A stretch of DNA of 64,000 nucleotides from an uncultured Armatimonadota bacterium. Lineage in GTDB: Bacteria; Armatimonadota; Armatimonadia; Armatimonadales; Armatimonadaceae. Made by a program: the position numbers and the translations under genes. The notes below the pieces were generated by a model. It was not told the origin of the DNA, made no database searches, and saw nothing but the letters and a program-made list of their open reading frames with translations. Positions 1 through 7,791 of this stretch are shown one piece after another (within the stretch, counting starts at the first letter, position 1; every line of letters begins with the position of its first letter). The stretch spans positions 41,609-105,608 of the forward strand of contig CAIVZM010000024.1 of assembly GCA_903910385.1 (NCBI GenBank), given 5' to 3'.

Positions 1-9
1 GAAAATTGT

Positions 10-624
10 ATGGCTCCTGATGGAAAAGGTCGGTTGCTGCTGGTGCGGCACACGGAATCAGTCTGGAATAAGTTGAATGTCTTTACGGGCTGGGTGGATG
101 TCGAATTGTCCGAAGCCGGCAAGGCTCATGCGCTGGAAGTCGGACAGAGCGTCAAGGGTAGGTTCGAGGTGGACAAGGCGTATACCTCGGGTTTGATCCG
201 TGCGCAACAGACTTTAGACCTTGTCATGCAAGGAGCGGGAATCACAGGAATACCTGTCGTTCAGGACTGGCATCTCAATGAGCGCTTCTATGGCAACTGG
301 CAGGGAAAGAACAAAGCGCAAATGGCGACGAAATACGGCGATGAAGCGATTCATGCCGTACGTCGGGGATACGCTGCACGGCCTCCGGGCGGAGAATCGC
401 TGGAAGATACGACGGAGCGAGTCATGGAATACTTTGATGAGATAATCGAACCGGAACTTGCGGAAGGTAAGACCATTCTGATCGCAGCGCACGGAAATAG
501 CCTCCGCGCTCTGACCAAAAAGCTGGAAAATCTGAGTGAGGCCGAAGTTCCGAAGGTGGAGATCGCTAACGGAGAACTCCGCATCTACCGTTTTGACGGA
601 GCCAATAGTTACGTCCGGGAGTAA
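10..624 (+). CDS. gpmA: 2,3-bisphosphoglycerate-dependent phosphoglycerate mutase (RHT variant)
   Basis: Histidine-phosphatase superfamily enzyme expected to interconvert 3- and 2-phosphoglycerate in cytosolic glycolysis. The phospho-acceptor His is H14, followed by the FTGW.DVxLSExG block typical of dPGM (residues about 25-37), the LNERFYG segment near 90 and the second catalytic His in HGNSLRAL (H161). Length 204 aa is a little short of the usual 230-250. Odd point: the canonical RHG motif reads RHT (R13-H14-T15). The frame is open to the window edge, so the gene could start upstream, but the alignment to dPGM N-termini fits the ATG at 10. The 3' end including the stop is duplicated in tandem just downstream. 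Confidence 0.85.
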   Translation: MAPDGKGRLLLVRHTESVWNKLNVFTGWVDVELSEAGKAHALEVGQSVKGRFEVDKAYTSGLIRAQQTLDLVMQGAGITGIPVVQDWHLNERFYGNWQGKNKAQMATKYGDEAIHAVRRGYAARPPGGESLEDTTERVMEYFDEIIEPELAEGKTILIAAHGNSLRALTKKLENLSEAEVPKVEIANGELRIYRFDGANSYVRE

Positions 625-671
625 TGCTCCCCATTCTAAATAGCTATGTCCGGGAGTAACGCTCCCCATTC
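606..671 (+). repeat. 35-bp tandem duplication carrying the gpmA stop codon
   Basis: Two 31-bp copies at 606-636 and 641-671 differ at only three positions and are spaced 35 bp start to start. Each contains TCCGGGAGTAA, so the gpmA stop TAA (622-624) recurs at 657-659. Each copy also holds a small GGGAG/CTCCC inverted repeat. The 35-bp period puts the second stop in a different frame. Confidence 0.85.
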
Positions 672-675
672 CATC

Positions 676-709
676 GGGCAAAGGATAAAGTGATCTTTAT
701 CCTTTGCCC
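676..709 (+). terminator. Strong hairpin after gpmA
   Basis: Perfect 15-bp inverted repeat, GGGCAAAGGATAAAG at 676-690 and its complement at 695-709, with a TGAT loop. No clear T-tract follows, so it may be a terminator or a 3'-end stabilising hairpin. Confidence 0.6.
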
Positions 710-748
710 CGGCATTGAAAAATTAACTTCATTTTCTGGGAGCGAACG

Positions 749-2656
749 ATGACGTTCCGTGCGATGATTCTCGGCTTCGCCGGGGCGGTATTGATTTCTT
801 TACTTCAGATGGTCACCAAAATTCGGCCGAACAATGTCGTTCTGCCGTTCGGGAGTGTGACTACCATTCTCCCCGGAATCGTTTTTCTGCTTTTCCTGCT
901 GGCCCTGATCAATGTAGCGCTGAAACGCTGGCGTCCGCAAAGCGCCTTGCGTTCCGGCGAAATGGCAGTGATCTACGGCATCTCGACCGTAGCGGCGAGT
1001 ATTGCAGCGCAGGACGAAGCGCAATATCTCTTCCCGATGTACGCCTACTTCTTCCGGGCGAGTCAGGATGAACGAGCAGGCCCTTTCAGGCAATTCGTTC
1101 CGGGTTGGATGATTCCTCAGGATCCGGCAGTGATAGAACCGCTGTACTCTGGGCATACTACGTTCTGGACTGTGGAGCGTGTGACCGCCTGGGCAATCCC
1201 GTTCCTCTGCTGGATGGCATGGCTGACCGCTCTGGGAGCCACTCTATGGGCATGGAACGCGATCTTGCGCCGTCGATGGGTGGAACATGACAAATTGTCC
1301 TTTCCTGCCATCCAGTTACCTCTGGAAATGTGCAAAAATGCCGGTTTCGGCGGTTTAGCGGGAGGAAAACTCTTTTGGCTTGGATTCGCCGTTGCGGCGC
1401 TGGTGGAATCGCTGAATGCGCTGAACGCCATCTCGCCCAACATCCCTTCGGTGGGACTGGACTTCTCCGCTACCCCATTGCTGGACTCGTTGCCCTCTCC
1501 CTGGAAAGCGCTATCGCCGATGTACCTGACATGGGCGACTTTGCACCTTGGAGTGTGCTACCTGATACCCTCCGATATTCTGTTCAGTTCCTGGGCTTTC
1601 TTTCTTCTTAGAAAAGCGCTGGAGGTTTTCGGATATGCACAGGGATGGCGTGAACTGGGCTGGGACGCACGCGGCTTCCCTTATACACGGGCGCAGTCTG
1701 CGGGAGCATGGGCGGTTCTCTTTTTCCTCTTGATATGGGCGGAGCGCAAGCGCCTGATGTCCGCTCTGGATGCTGCCCTTTCCCGTCGCCCTCTCACCGG
1801 TCTGGAGGATGAAGCGACCAGTGACCGCATCGCCGGCCGTGTCCTGATCATCGGCACGGTATTCCTGATCGGATGGAGCGTGATGAGCGGTATGTCTCTT
1901 GCCATCGCTATCGCCTTCTATGCCTTCTTTTTTCTCCTGAATGTCACAATGACGCGGATATATGCACAGGTTGGTCCGCCCATTCTGGAGCTTTACTATC
2001 TGGATCCTCAGCAAACATTCACAACGGTATTTGGGACTCTTGGGCAATCTCCCGGTCCGTTGACGCAATTTTCCCTGATGTACTGGATCAATCGTGACCA
2101 TCGCGGACAATTAATGGGGCACCAACTGGCTTCCCTAAAAATTGCACAGGAAACCGGAGTTTCGCTACGACGATTTGGACCGGTGTTACTGTTCGCGTTC
2201 ATCGTGGGCGCTGCTACCTGTCTGATCACGTACTTACACTGGGCGTACCGGGTGGGGGAAGATAATTTCGTTTCGGGCGGATGGCGAGAATCCGGGGCTC
2301 CGACGGCGATAGGGCGTATCCGGGAATGGGTGTATGCAGCCAAAGGTCCGGACTGGTTGCAAATTTCTTTCATCGGCGTCGGCGCCGCCGTTACCTACGG
2401 TTTGGCGCGACTGGCATTCGTATTCCCAGGATTCCCGTTGCATCCTATTGGTTACGCTCTCTCGGTATGTTTCGCTGTAGAATACAACTGGCCCGCCTTT
2501 ATGATGATGTGGATCATCAAAACGCTGTTGCTGCGGTACGGTGGATTGTCGCTCTATTTACGATTTGTACCCGTAGCGCTCGGCCTGACTCTGGGGGGAT
2601 TCGTTGTGCCGATTCTCTGGGGTTTGGTAGCGTATCTTGGGGCATGGTACACATGA
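749..2656 (+). CDS. DUF6785/DUF6784-type polytopic membrane protein
   Basis: 635-aa integral membrane protein with about twelve or more hydrophobic segments spread over its length. Its opening, the TILPGIVF and GEMAVIYG blocks and the RRRWVEHDKLSFPAIQLPLEM segment (about 175-195) resemble the DUF6785/DUF6784 family of Armatimonadota and Planctomycetes, which is distantly OPT-transporter-like. The substrate is unknown. GGAG about 8 nt before ATG 749 supports the start. It stands alone between the gpmA hairpin and btaA. The family call is from recall of the motif pattern; a transporter role is inference. Confidence 0.7.
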   Translation: MTFRAMILGFAGAVLISLLQMVTKIRPNNVVLPFGSVTTILPGIVFLLFLLALINVALKRWRPQSALRSGEMAVIYGISTVAASIAAQDEAQYLFPMYAYFFRASQDERAGPFRQFVPGWMIPQDPAVIEPLYSGHTTFWTVERVTAWAIPFLCWMAWLTALGATLWAWNAILRRRWVEHDKLSFPAIQLPLEMCKNAGFGGLAGGKLFWLGFAVAALVESLNALNAISPNIPSVGLDFSATPLLDSLPSPWKALSPMYLTWATLHLGVCYLIPSDILFSSWAFFLLRKALEVFGYAQGWRELGWDARGFPYTRAQSAGAWAVLFFLLIWAERKRLMSALDAALSRRPLTGLEDEATSDRIAGRVLIIGTVFLIGWSVMSGMSLAIAIAFYAFFFLLNVTMTRIYAQVGPPILELYYLDPQQTFTTVFGTLGQSPGPLTQFSLMYWINRDHRGQLMGHQLASLKIAQETGVSLRRFGPVLLFAFIVGAATCLITYLHWAYRVGEDNFVSGGWRESGAPTAIGRIREWVYAAKGPDWLQISFIGVGAAVTYGLARLAFVFPGFPLHPIGYALSVCFAVEYNWPAFMMMWIIKTLLLRYGGLSLYLRFVPVALGLTLGGFVVPILWGLVAYLGAWYT

Positions 2657-2813
2657 GCATCCGAAATTCCCGGCGTCACGAGGTAAATTCCACTTAATCT
2701 GGCATAATGCCGAGTCAGTATGATTACCGTGTGTGTTTGCAAGGATGCGATACACTGTAAAGGAACGCCCCGTTTTGTCGATCTGAATGAGGGCGCAGGA
2801 GGAAAGTGGTTTC

Positions 2814-4016
2814 GTGAAACGCGCGGACATACTGGGAAAACGCTGGTTTGACCTTATTCATAAACGTTCCCTGATCTATAATACTTGCTGGGAAGACCCG
2901 CGCTGTGATCGGCAAGCACTTCAACTCTCGCCGGACGATAACCTTGTCGTTATTACCTCGGCGGGATGCAATGCGCTCGATTATGTGCTCGCTGGCGCAG
3001 GCACGGTCAATACCGTTGACATGAACCCTCGGCAGAACGCCCTACTGGAACTCAAAATCGCCGGTATACGTCACCTGCCCTTTACGACGTTTTTTGAAAT
3101 GTTCGGACGCGGCAGAGTTCGCAATCACCGGGAAATCTATGAGACATATCTCCGAGCCGATTTAACTCCCTTCGCAAAAACGTTCTGGGACAAGCGCATT
3201 GAGTATTTCAAGTTGCGGCCTCGTGGGAAGACTTTCTACTATCATGGATCCTGTGGCTTCTTCGCTCGCGCCTTTCACAATTATGCCGCGGCGTCTCCAG
3301 ATTTCCGTCGTGGGTTAAGAGACGCTCTGGAAGCGGAAACTCTGGAACAACAGAGGGCGATCTACTTTTCCCGACTGCGCCCCTGGAAGGGCGTCAAATT
3401 TGCACACTGGATTGCCAGCCGAGACGCAACCCTGGCGCTTCTGGGCGTTCCTCCGGCGCAACGCCGACTTGTGGAAGCGGACTACCCCGGCGGCATTGCA
3501 CAGTTCATCATGGATCAGGTGGAAGAAGTATTTACCGAACTGCCACTTTCTGATAACTACTTCTGGCGCGTCTATTTGAGCGGTTCCTACACCCAGGATT
3601 GTTGCCCTGAATATCTCCGGCGCGACAATTTTGAGCGATTGAAAGCAGGATTGTGGAAAAATATCACGATCACTACCGGTTCAATAACAGAATTTTTGCA
3701 GAAGCAGGAAAGACCCATTACGCGCTTTGTCCTTCTGGATCATATGGACTGGCTGGCGAATCATCGTCCGGAAGCGCTCGAAGAGGAATGGCAAGCGATT
3801 ATCTCCAGCGCTGCGCCGAATGCCCGTATGATCTGGCGGAGCGGGGCGCCACGCGTCGATTTTGTTGACCCGATTGTGGTGAATGTCAACGGTAAAAAGT
3901 CGAAAGTCGGCGACCTGTTGACCTACGATCACGACCTCGCAGCCCGGCTCCATCCTTTAGACCGTGTACACACCTATGGTTGTCTCTATGTCGCTCAGTT
4001 GACAGGAAAGAATTGA
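2814..4016 (+). CDS. btaA: BtaA-like S-adenosylmethionine:diacylglycerol 3-amino-3-carboxypropyl transferase (DUF3419)
   Basis: First enzyme of the betaine lipid DGTS pathway: it moves the 3-amino-3-carboxypropyl group of SAM to diacylglycerol at the membrane. The DUF3419 hallmarks are visible: IYNTCWEDPRCD near the N-terminus, the SAM-binding segment SAGCNALDY followed by NTVDMNPRQNALLELK, YYHGSCGFFAR in the middle and LLDHMDW toward the C-terminus. About 400 aa is usual. I chose GTG 2814 because AGGAGGA (2797-2803) lies 10 nt upstream; the in-frame ATG at 2787 has no ribosome-binding site. btaB follows 107 bp later. A 9-bp hairpin (4012-4032) spans the stop codon. Confidence 0.9.
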   Translation: MKRADILGKRWFDLIHKRSLIYNTCWEDPRCDRQALQLSPDDNLVVITSAGCNALDYVLAGAGTVNTVDMNPRQNALLELKIAGIRHLPFTTFFEMFGRGRVRNHREIYETYLRADLTPFAKTFWDKRIEYFKLRPRGKTFYYHGSCGFFARAFHNYAAASPDFRRGLRDALEAETLEQQRAIYFSRLRPWKGVKFAHWIASRDATLALLGVPPAQRRLVEADYPGGIAQFIMDQVEEVFTELPLSDNYFWRVYLSGSYTQDCCPEYLRRDNFERLKAGLWKNITITTGSITEFLQKQERPITRFVLLDHMDWLANHRPEALEEEWQAIISSAAPNARMIWRSGAPRVDFVDPIVVNVNGKKSKVGDLLTYDHDLAARLHPLDRVHTYGCLYVAQLTGKN

Positions 4017-4032
4017 GCGGACGCCGCTCAAT
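4012..4032 (+). terminator. Short hairpin overlapping the btaA stop
   Basis: ATTGAGCGG at 4012-4020 and CCGCTCAAT at 4024-4032 form a 9-bp stem with a 3-nt loop around the TGA stop. No T-tract follows, so it is more likely an mRNA 3' structure than a full terminator before btaB. Confidence 0.35.
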
Positions 4033-4123
4033 CAGGTCCTCCAGCATATTCGAGGAAAAGTCTGAAGAACTTTCCTACTTCTACTCCTGAGGTCGCACAT
4101 CGACCATTCATCACTCGGAAATT

Positions 4124-4909
4124 ATGTCCCTGACCAACGACCTGAAAATACTCTACCGGATCGCGTTCCACCCGATACGCGGCGGGACTCATAAAGAAAG
4201 GCTCGAAAGCTTTTATAAAGAGCAGGCGGAAGGCTATGATGCATTTCGCGCCCGACTCTTGCACGGCAGAGAGGAAATGTTTACCCGTTTACCGTTCCTT
4301 CCGGACACTCGCTGGGCGGATTTCGGTTCGGGAACGGGCATCAACCTCGCGCTGGCGGGAGACCGCGCCCGAACCCTGAAACGGATTTACCTTATCGACC
4401 TTTCTCCGTCACTGCTGGCGCAGGCGCAGAAGCGGATTCAGGGTGACGGATGGTCAAATGCCCGTACCGTTGAAGCGGATGCAACCACCGTCAAACTGCC
4501 CGACGTGACAGAAGAGGAAACGACTCCGCTGGATATCGCATCCTTTTCGTATTCCCTGACCATGATCCCCGATTGGTTCGCCGCTATTGATCGAGCGTAT
4601 GACCTCTTAAAACCGGGTGGGACGATTGGGGTAGCTGATTTCTATGTTTCACGTAAGCATGCCGAAGAAGGCATGAAGCGCCATTCCTCCGGGGCCCGTT
4701 CCTTCTGGCGTTACTGGTTTGATCAGGACAATATCTACCCGTCACCGGATCATTTACCATACCTGCGCCGAAAGTTCGAAACCGTCTATCTGTACGAAGG
4801 ACGAGGAACCGTTCCCTATCTTCCGGGGGCGCGTATTCCCTACTACACTTTCATCGGGCGGAAACCGGCAGACGATATTGCACGAACATCACAAATCGAC
4901 AATTCCTGA
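4124..4909 (+). CDS. btaB: BtaB-like SAM-dependent N-methyltransferase for DGTS
   Basis: 261-aa class I methyltransferase, expected to trimethylate diacylglyceryl-homoserine into the betaine lipid DGTS. The SAM-binding motif I is WADFGSGTGINL (about 64-75), followed by IYLIDLSPSLL and later LLKPGGTIGVADFY. The C-terminal stretch with DNIYPSPDHLPYLRRKF and VPYLPGARIPYYTFIGRK is characteristic of BtaB and of the methyltransferase half of eukaryotic Bta1. Its position right after btaA supports the call. The ribosome-binding site is weak. A poor 10-bp near-repeat follows the stop. Confidence 0.88.
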   Translation: MSLTNDLKILYRIAFHPIRGGTHKERLESFYKEQAEGYDAFRARLLHGREEMFTRLPFLPDTRWADFGSGTGINLALAGDRARTLKRIYLIDLSPSLLAQAQKRIQGDGWSNARTVEADATTVKLPDVTEEETTPLDIASFSYSLTMIPDWFAAIDRAYDLLKPGGTIGVADFYVSRKHAEEGMKRHSSGARSFWRYWFDQDNIYPSPDHLPYLRRKFETVYLYEGRGTVPYLPGARIPYYTFIGRKPADDIARTSQIDNS

Positions 4910-4962
4910 CGGTTCGTGACCAGAAATGCCGTTTTGTCAGAGCTCCTCACGAAACATTTATT

Positions 4963-6078
4963 TCAGTCGGATTGAGGATGACTCGATAATTTGTATACCT
5001 GCACTCCTATAGCATAACCGATCAGTCCCTTAGGCGATTTGAGCAAGCGTATTTTATTGACCGCCATTCCCATCGGCGTTTTCGTCCAGCTTTTGCCTCC
5101 ATCCACCGTTTGATAGCCTGTCTGCATCCCGCCGACCCAGCCCGTGCATTCATCGGCGAAGGCGATACCGAACTCTCGACAGGAGAAATCATCCGTTAGT
5201 TCTATCTCGTACCAGGATGACCCACCGTCCACGGTTTTAGCGACAAAACGCTTGGTGACTCTCTTATCGGGGTTGTAAGATTGCACGGTGACATAACCCA
5301 CTTTATCGCTGGGAAAAGAGCACTTCCAGGTCAGTTCATACGGACGCTCCGACTGATAGACTTTATCCCATGTCTTTCCGCCATCTGTCGTAGACAGGAT
5401 CAGTGCGTTGGATTTATCCACTGCCGCATCGCTTGCGGCGCAAAGTATTCCTTGCTTTGGCGTGAAAAAATGTACATCGAGAACCATACCGCAGACGGAT
5501 TGAATATCCTTTGATTGCCAGGATTTACCGCCGTCCTCCGAGCGCAGGAAGATGGTTGGCCCGCCGACGCGCCCTGCGGCATGAATGGTGACACGATAAT
5601 CCAATTTTCCTGCGTTGATGAAAGGCGTTCGTAAAATGTCGATTGAACACAGCCCTTTTGCGACCGGACCGACAATGTTCGTCACCGCTTTCCATGATCT
5701 TCCACCATCGGTAGTCTCGTAAAGCGGAGTCTCATCCGTCACCGCCGGGAAATAATCTGTCCCAATATTCCCGGCGAATCCGTGCAGTTCATCTACAAAA
5801 CCGATACATCGAAAATAAGTCCCTGGCTTTTCAAAAATCTTTTCCCATGTCTTCCCACCGTCCGAGGTGACGTAGATTTTCCCTGCCCCGTTCACATACC
5901 ATCCCTTTTCCGGGTTGATAAAGAAGATATCATCCTGTTTGCCACGATACGGATCTGTTTTCAACAAGGACCACTCATAACCGGGCGGATTCTCTCTTCT
6001 GACGAAATTTGACGGACGGGCAGGGGCAGTGTCAGCAAAAACCGGTATCGCAAAGGCAATCAAATTTGTTAGTGTCAT
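4963..6078 (-). CDS. Exported YCF48/BNR-like beta-propeller protein
   Basis: 371-aa protein with a short hydrophobic leader ending near AIPVFA, then at least five repeats carrying the BNR/Asp-box signature (DGGKTW, DGGRSW, DGGSSW) spaced about 40-60 residues apart. This matches the sialidase/YCF48-like propeller fold; no catalytic residues are evident, so binding or scaffolding is more likely than hydrolysis. Its start codon overlaps the stop of the upstream winged-helix regulator (TAATG), so the two are translationally coupled and share the operator-bearing promoter at about 6700. Its function in the transport locus is unknown. Confidence 0.7.
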   Translation of the reverse strand: MTLTNLIAFAIPVFADTAPARPSNFVRRENPPGYEWSLLKTDPYRGKQDDIFFINPEKGWYVNGAGKIYVTSDGGKTWEKIFEKPGTYFRCIGFVDELHGFAGNIGTDYFPAVTDETPLYETTDGGRSWKAVTNIVGPVAKGLCSIDILRTPFINAGKLDYRVTIHAAGRVGGPTIFLRSEDGGKSWQSKDIQSVCGMVLDVHFFTPKQGILCAASDAAVDKSNALILSTTDGGKTWDKVYQSERPYELTWKCSFPSDKVGYVTVQSYNPDKRVTKRFVAKTVDGGSSWYEIELTDDFSCREFGIAFADECTGWVGGMQTGYQTVDGGKSWTKTPMGMAVNKIRLLKSPKGLIGYAIGVQVYKLSSHPQSD

Positions 6079-6689
6079 TACTGGTTCCCTTCAGGTAATG
6101 GTATTTCGATCTCATCTAAATCTGGTTCGGAGATATCCGTATCTGGCGCGGCAAAGTAAGCGATAAACCGGCGTTCATACTCCGGTGAGGGCTTGCGCCC
6201 CGTTTTCTGAACGTACTCCTGCATAGTTTTTCGTAACGCCATCGATTCTTCTCTGGTTAAAAGCAATGATTTTACCAGCAGCGATATCGCGCCTTCTTCG
6301 GGCGGCATCGGGTAGTCCCGAACATATCTGCCAAATGTCGCCTGCACGATGCTGGTCAGAGCGCCGACCAACCCGATAATTTGATCTGCGGTCAACTCCT
6401 CGCGATTGACATAAGACTGCGTCTCAATAAGCGAAAACTGTCGTTCCGTGACTCCATGCACTTTGCGTTCCGCAACAACGCGTATCATTCCCGTATCCAG
6501 CAAAATGTTGATATGTCGGTAAACAGTTCCCAGAGGAATTTCTGGCATTTGCCGAGCGACGGATTGCGGCGTCAGCGCACGCTCGCTCAGGGCGACGATG
6601 ATACGTGCGCGAACCGGATGAAGTATCGCCTGCGCTCGGGTCAACGTTTTTCGGGTCTTATTTCTCAACTGGGTCGGGTTATCTGTCAC
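6078..6689 (-). CDS. Winged-helix transcriptional repressor (ArsR-like)
   Basis: 203-aa regulator. The N-terminal half (residues about 18-75) is a winged helix: AILHPVRARIIVAL, then the recognition-helix region PLGTVYRHINILLDTGMIRVV, as in ArsR/HTH_20 proteins. The C-terminal half is helical with an acidic tail, probably for dimerisation. The start is GTG 6689. The predicted promoter would start transcription almost exactly there, so the mRNA may be leaderless, and no ribosome-binding site is seen. A palindrome inside the promoter spacer suggests autorepression. It is divergent from the ABC export genes, which it probably also controls (inference). Confidence 0.82.
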   Translation of the reverse strand: MTDNPTQLRNKTRKTLTRAQAILHPVRARIIVALSERALTPQSVARQMPEIPLGTVYRHINILLDTGMIRVVAERKVHGVTERQFSLIETQSYVNREELTADQIIGLVGALTSIVQATFGRYVRDYPMPPEEGAISLLVKSLLLTREESMALRKTMQEYVQKTGRKPSPEYERRFIAYFAAPDTDISEPDLDEIEIPLPEGNQ

Positions 6690-6695
6690 GACAGT

Positions 6696-6724
6696 ATTTT
6701 ATTCACAAATTTGTGAATAGTCAA
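6696..6724 (-). promoter_or_regulatory. Repressor promoter with operator in the spacer
   Basis: On the minus strand TTGACT and TAAAAT are separated by exactly 17 bp, and that spacer is filled by the 18-bp palindrome ATTCACAAATTTGTGAAT (6701-6718). This is the classic arrangement of a repressible sigma-70-type promoter. The expected transcription start is close to the GTG at 6689. Confidence 0.75.
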
Positions 6725-6760
6725 GTGCAACTTTCTTTTTCGAGAAGCGTCCCTATTTCG

Positions 6761-6782
6761 TATTATTCACAAATTTGAAAAT
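6761..6782 (+). promoter_or_regulatory. Second, imperfect operator copy near the ABC gene promoter
   Basis: ATTCACAAATTTGAAAAT at 6765-6782 matches the 18-bp palindrome at 6701-6718 over its first 13 bases and is degenerate in the second half. It overlaps TATTAT (6761-6766), a possible -10 for the rightward ABC operon. A repressor bound here could block export-gene transcription. No good -35 is visible. Confidence 0.5.
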
Positions 6783-6897
6783 GGAGGTTGGGGCGATAAG
6801 TATCTATGTCGAATTTTGAGGCGAAATCGGGGCATCAAACAGGTACAACGTCTGCCGATAGTCCTTACATTTCTCTGGCATAGAGGTCGCCCGGATT

Positions 6898-7791
6898 ATG
6901 GAACTTCGAATCGAAAATCTCACCAAGACATACCCGAACGGCGTTCGCGCTCTCAATGGTATTTCGTTGACGATCAAGCGCGGGTTGTTCGGTCTGCTCG
7001 GACCAAATGGTGCGGGGAAATCCTCTTTGATGCGCACCATCGCCACGTTGCAAGACCCGGATCAGGGTGGGGTCTATTTTGGCGATATCGATGTACAACG
7101 CGATAAGGAAGCAATGCGTGCGCAACTTGGATATCTGCCCCAGGAATTCGGATTTTATCCCACGCTTTCGGCGGAAGCGACATTGGATCATTTTGCTGCT
7201 TTAAAAGGTGTCATCAATGCTAAAGAGCGCCGGGAGCGTGTGCAATCTCTCCTTTCACAGGTGAATTTGTACGAAGCGCGAAAGAAAAATGTCGGAGGAT
7301 TCTCCGGAGGAATGAAGCAGCGACTCGGCATCGCTGTCGCTCTGATTGGAAATCCGCAGTTGATCATTGTCGACGAACCGACCGCCGGACTCGATCCCAC
7401 GGAGCGGCATCGTTTCCTCAACCTCCTGTCCGAAGTAGGGGAGAATGTTATTGTCATTCTTTCCACACATATTGTGGAAGATGTCCGCGAGTTATGCGAG
7501 CGAATGGCGATTATCGCACAGGGCAGAGTCGTCGCGGAAGGCGGCCCAGAGGAGGTAATCGCCGCCGTGAACGGTAGAATCTGGAAACGCACTTTCGAAA
7601 AAAGCGAATTGGCGGAAGCTCAAAAACGCTATCGTGTGGTCTCCACGCGATTGATGGCAGGGAAGCCGGTTCTATTTATCTACAGCGAAGGTTCTCCGGA
7701 CGATGGCTTCACTCCGGTCAACGCCGACCTTGAGGACGCCTACTTCTTCTATACAGGGCGACCGGCGGCAGGAAGCGAGGTTACTCAGTGA
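6898..7791 (+). CDS. ABC transporter ATP-binding protein
   Basis: 297-aa ATPase, the cytosolic engine for the permease encoded next. Walker A is GPNGAGKSS (about 35-43), the Q-loop lies in YLPQEFGFYP, the signature is FSGGMKQRLGIA (about 135-146) and Walker B is LIIVDEPTAGLDP. The H-loop His is in ILSTHIVED. The last 75 residues form an extra C-terminal region of the kind seen in ABC-2 exporters. Its stop overlaps the next gene's GTG start by four bases (GTGA), so the two are translationally coupled. Confidence 0.93.
   Translation: MELRIENLTKTYPNGVRALNGISLTIKRGLFGLLGPNGAGKSSLMRTIATLQDPDQGGVYFGDIDVQRDKEAMRAQLGYLPQEFGFYPTLSAEATLDHFAALKGVINAKERRERVQSLLSQVNLYEARKKNVGGFSGGMKQRLGIAVALIGNPQLIIVDEPTAGLDPTERHRFLNLLSEVGENVIVILSTHIVEDVRELCERMAIIAQGRVVAEGGPEEVIAAVNGRIWKRTFEKSELAEAQKRYRVVSTRLMAGKPVLFIYSEGSPDDGFTPVNADLEDAYFFYTGRPAAGSEVTQ

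Noticed and set aside
4903..4922. 10-bp tandem repeat at the btaB stop
   Set aside because: TTCCTGACGG and TTCGTGACCA share only about seven of ten bases, too weak to count as a sixth case of the stop-codon duplications.
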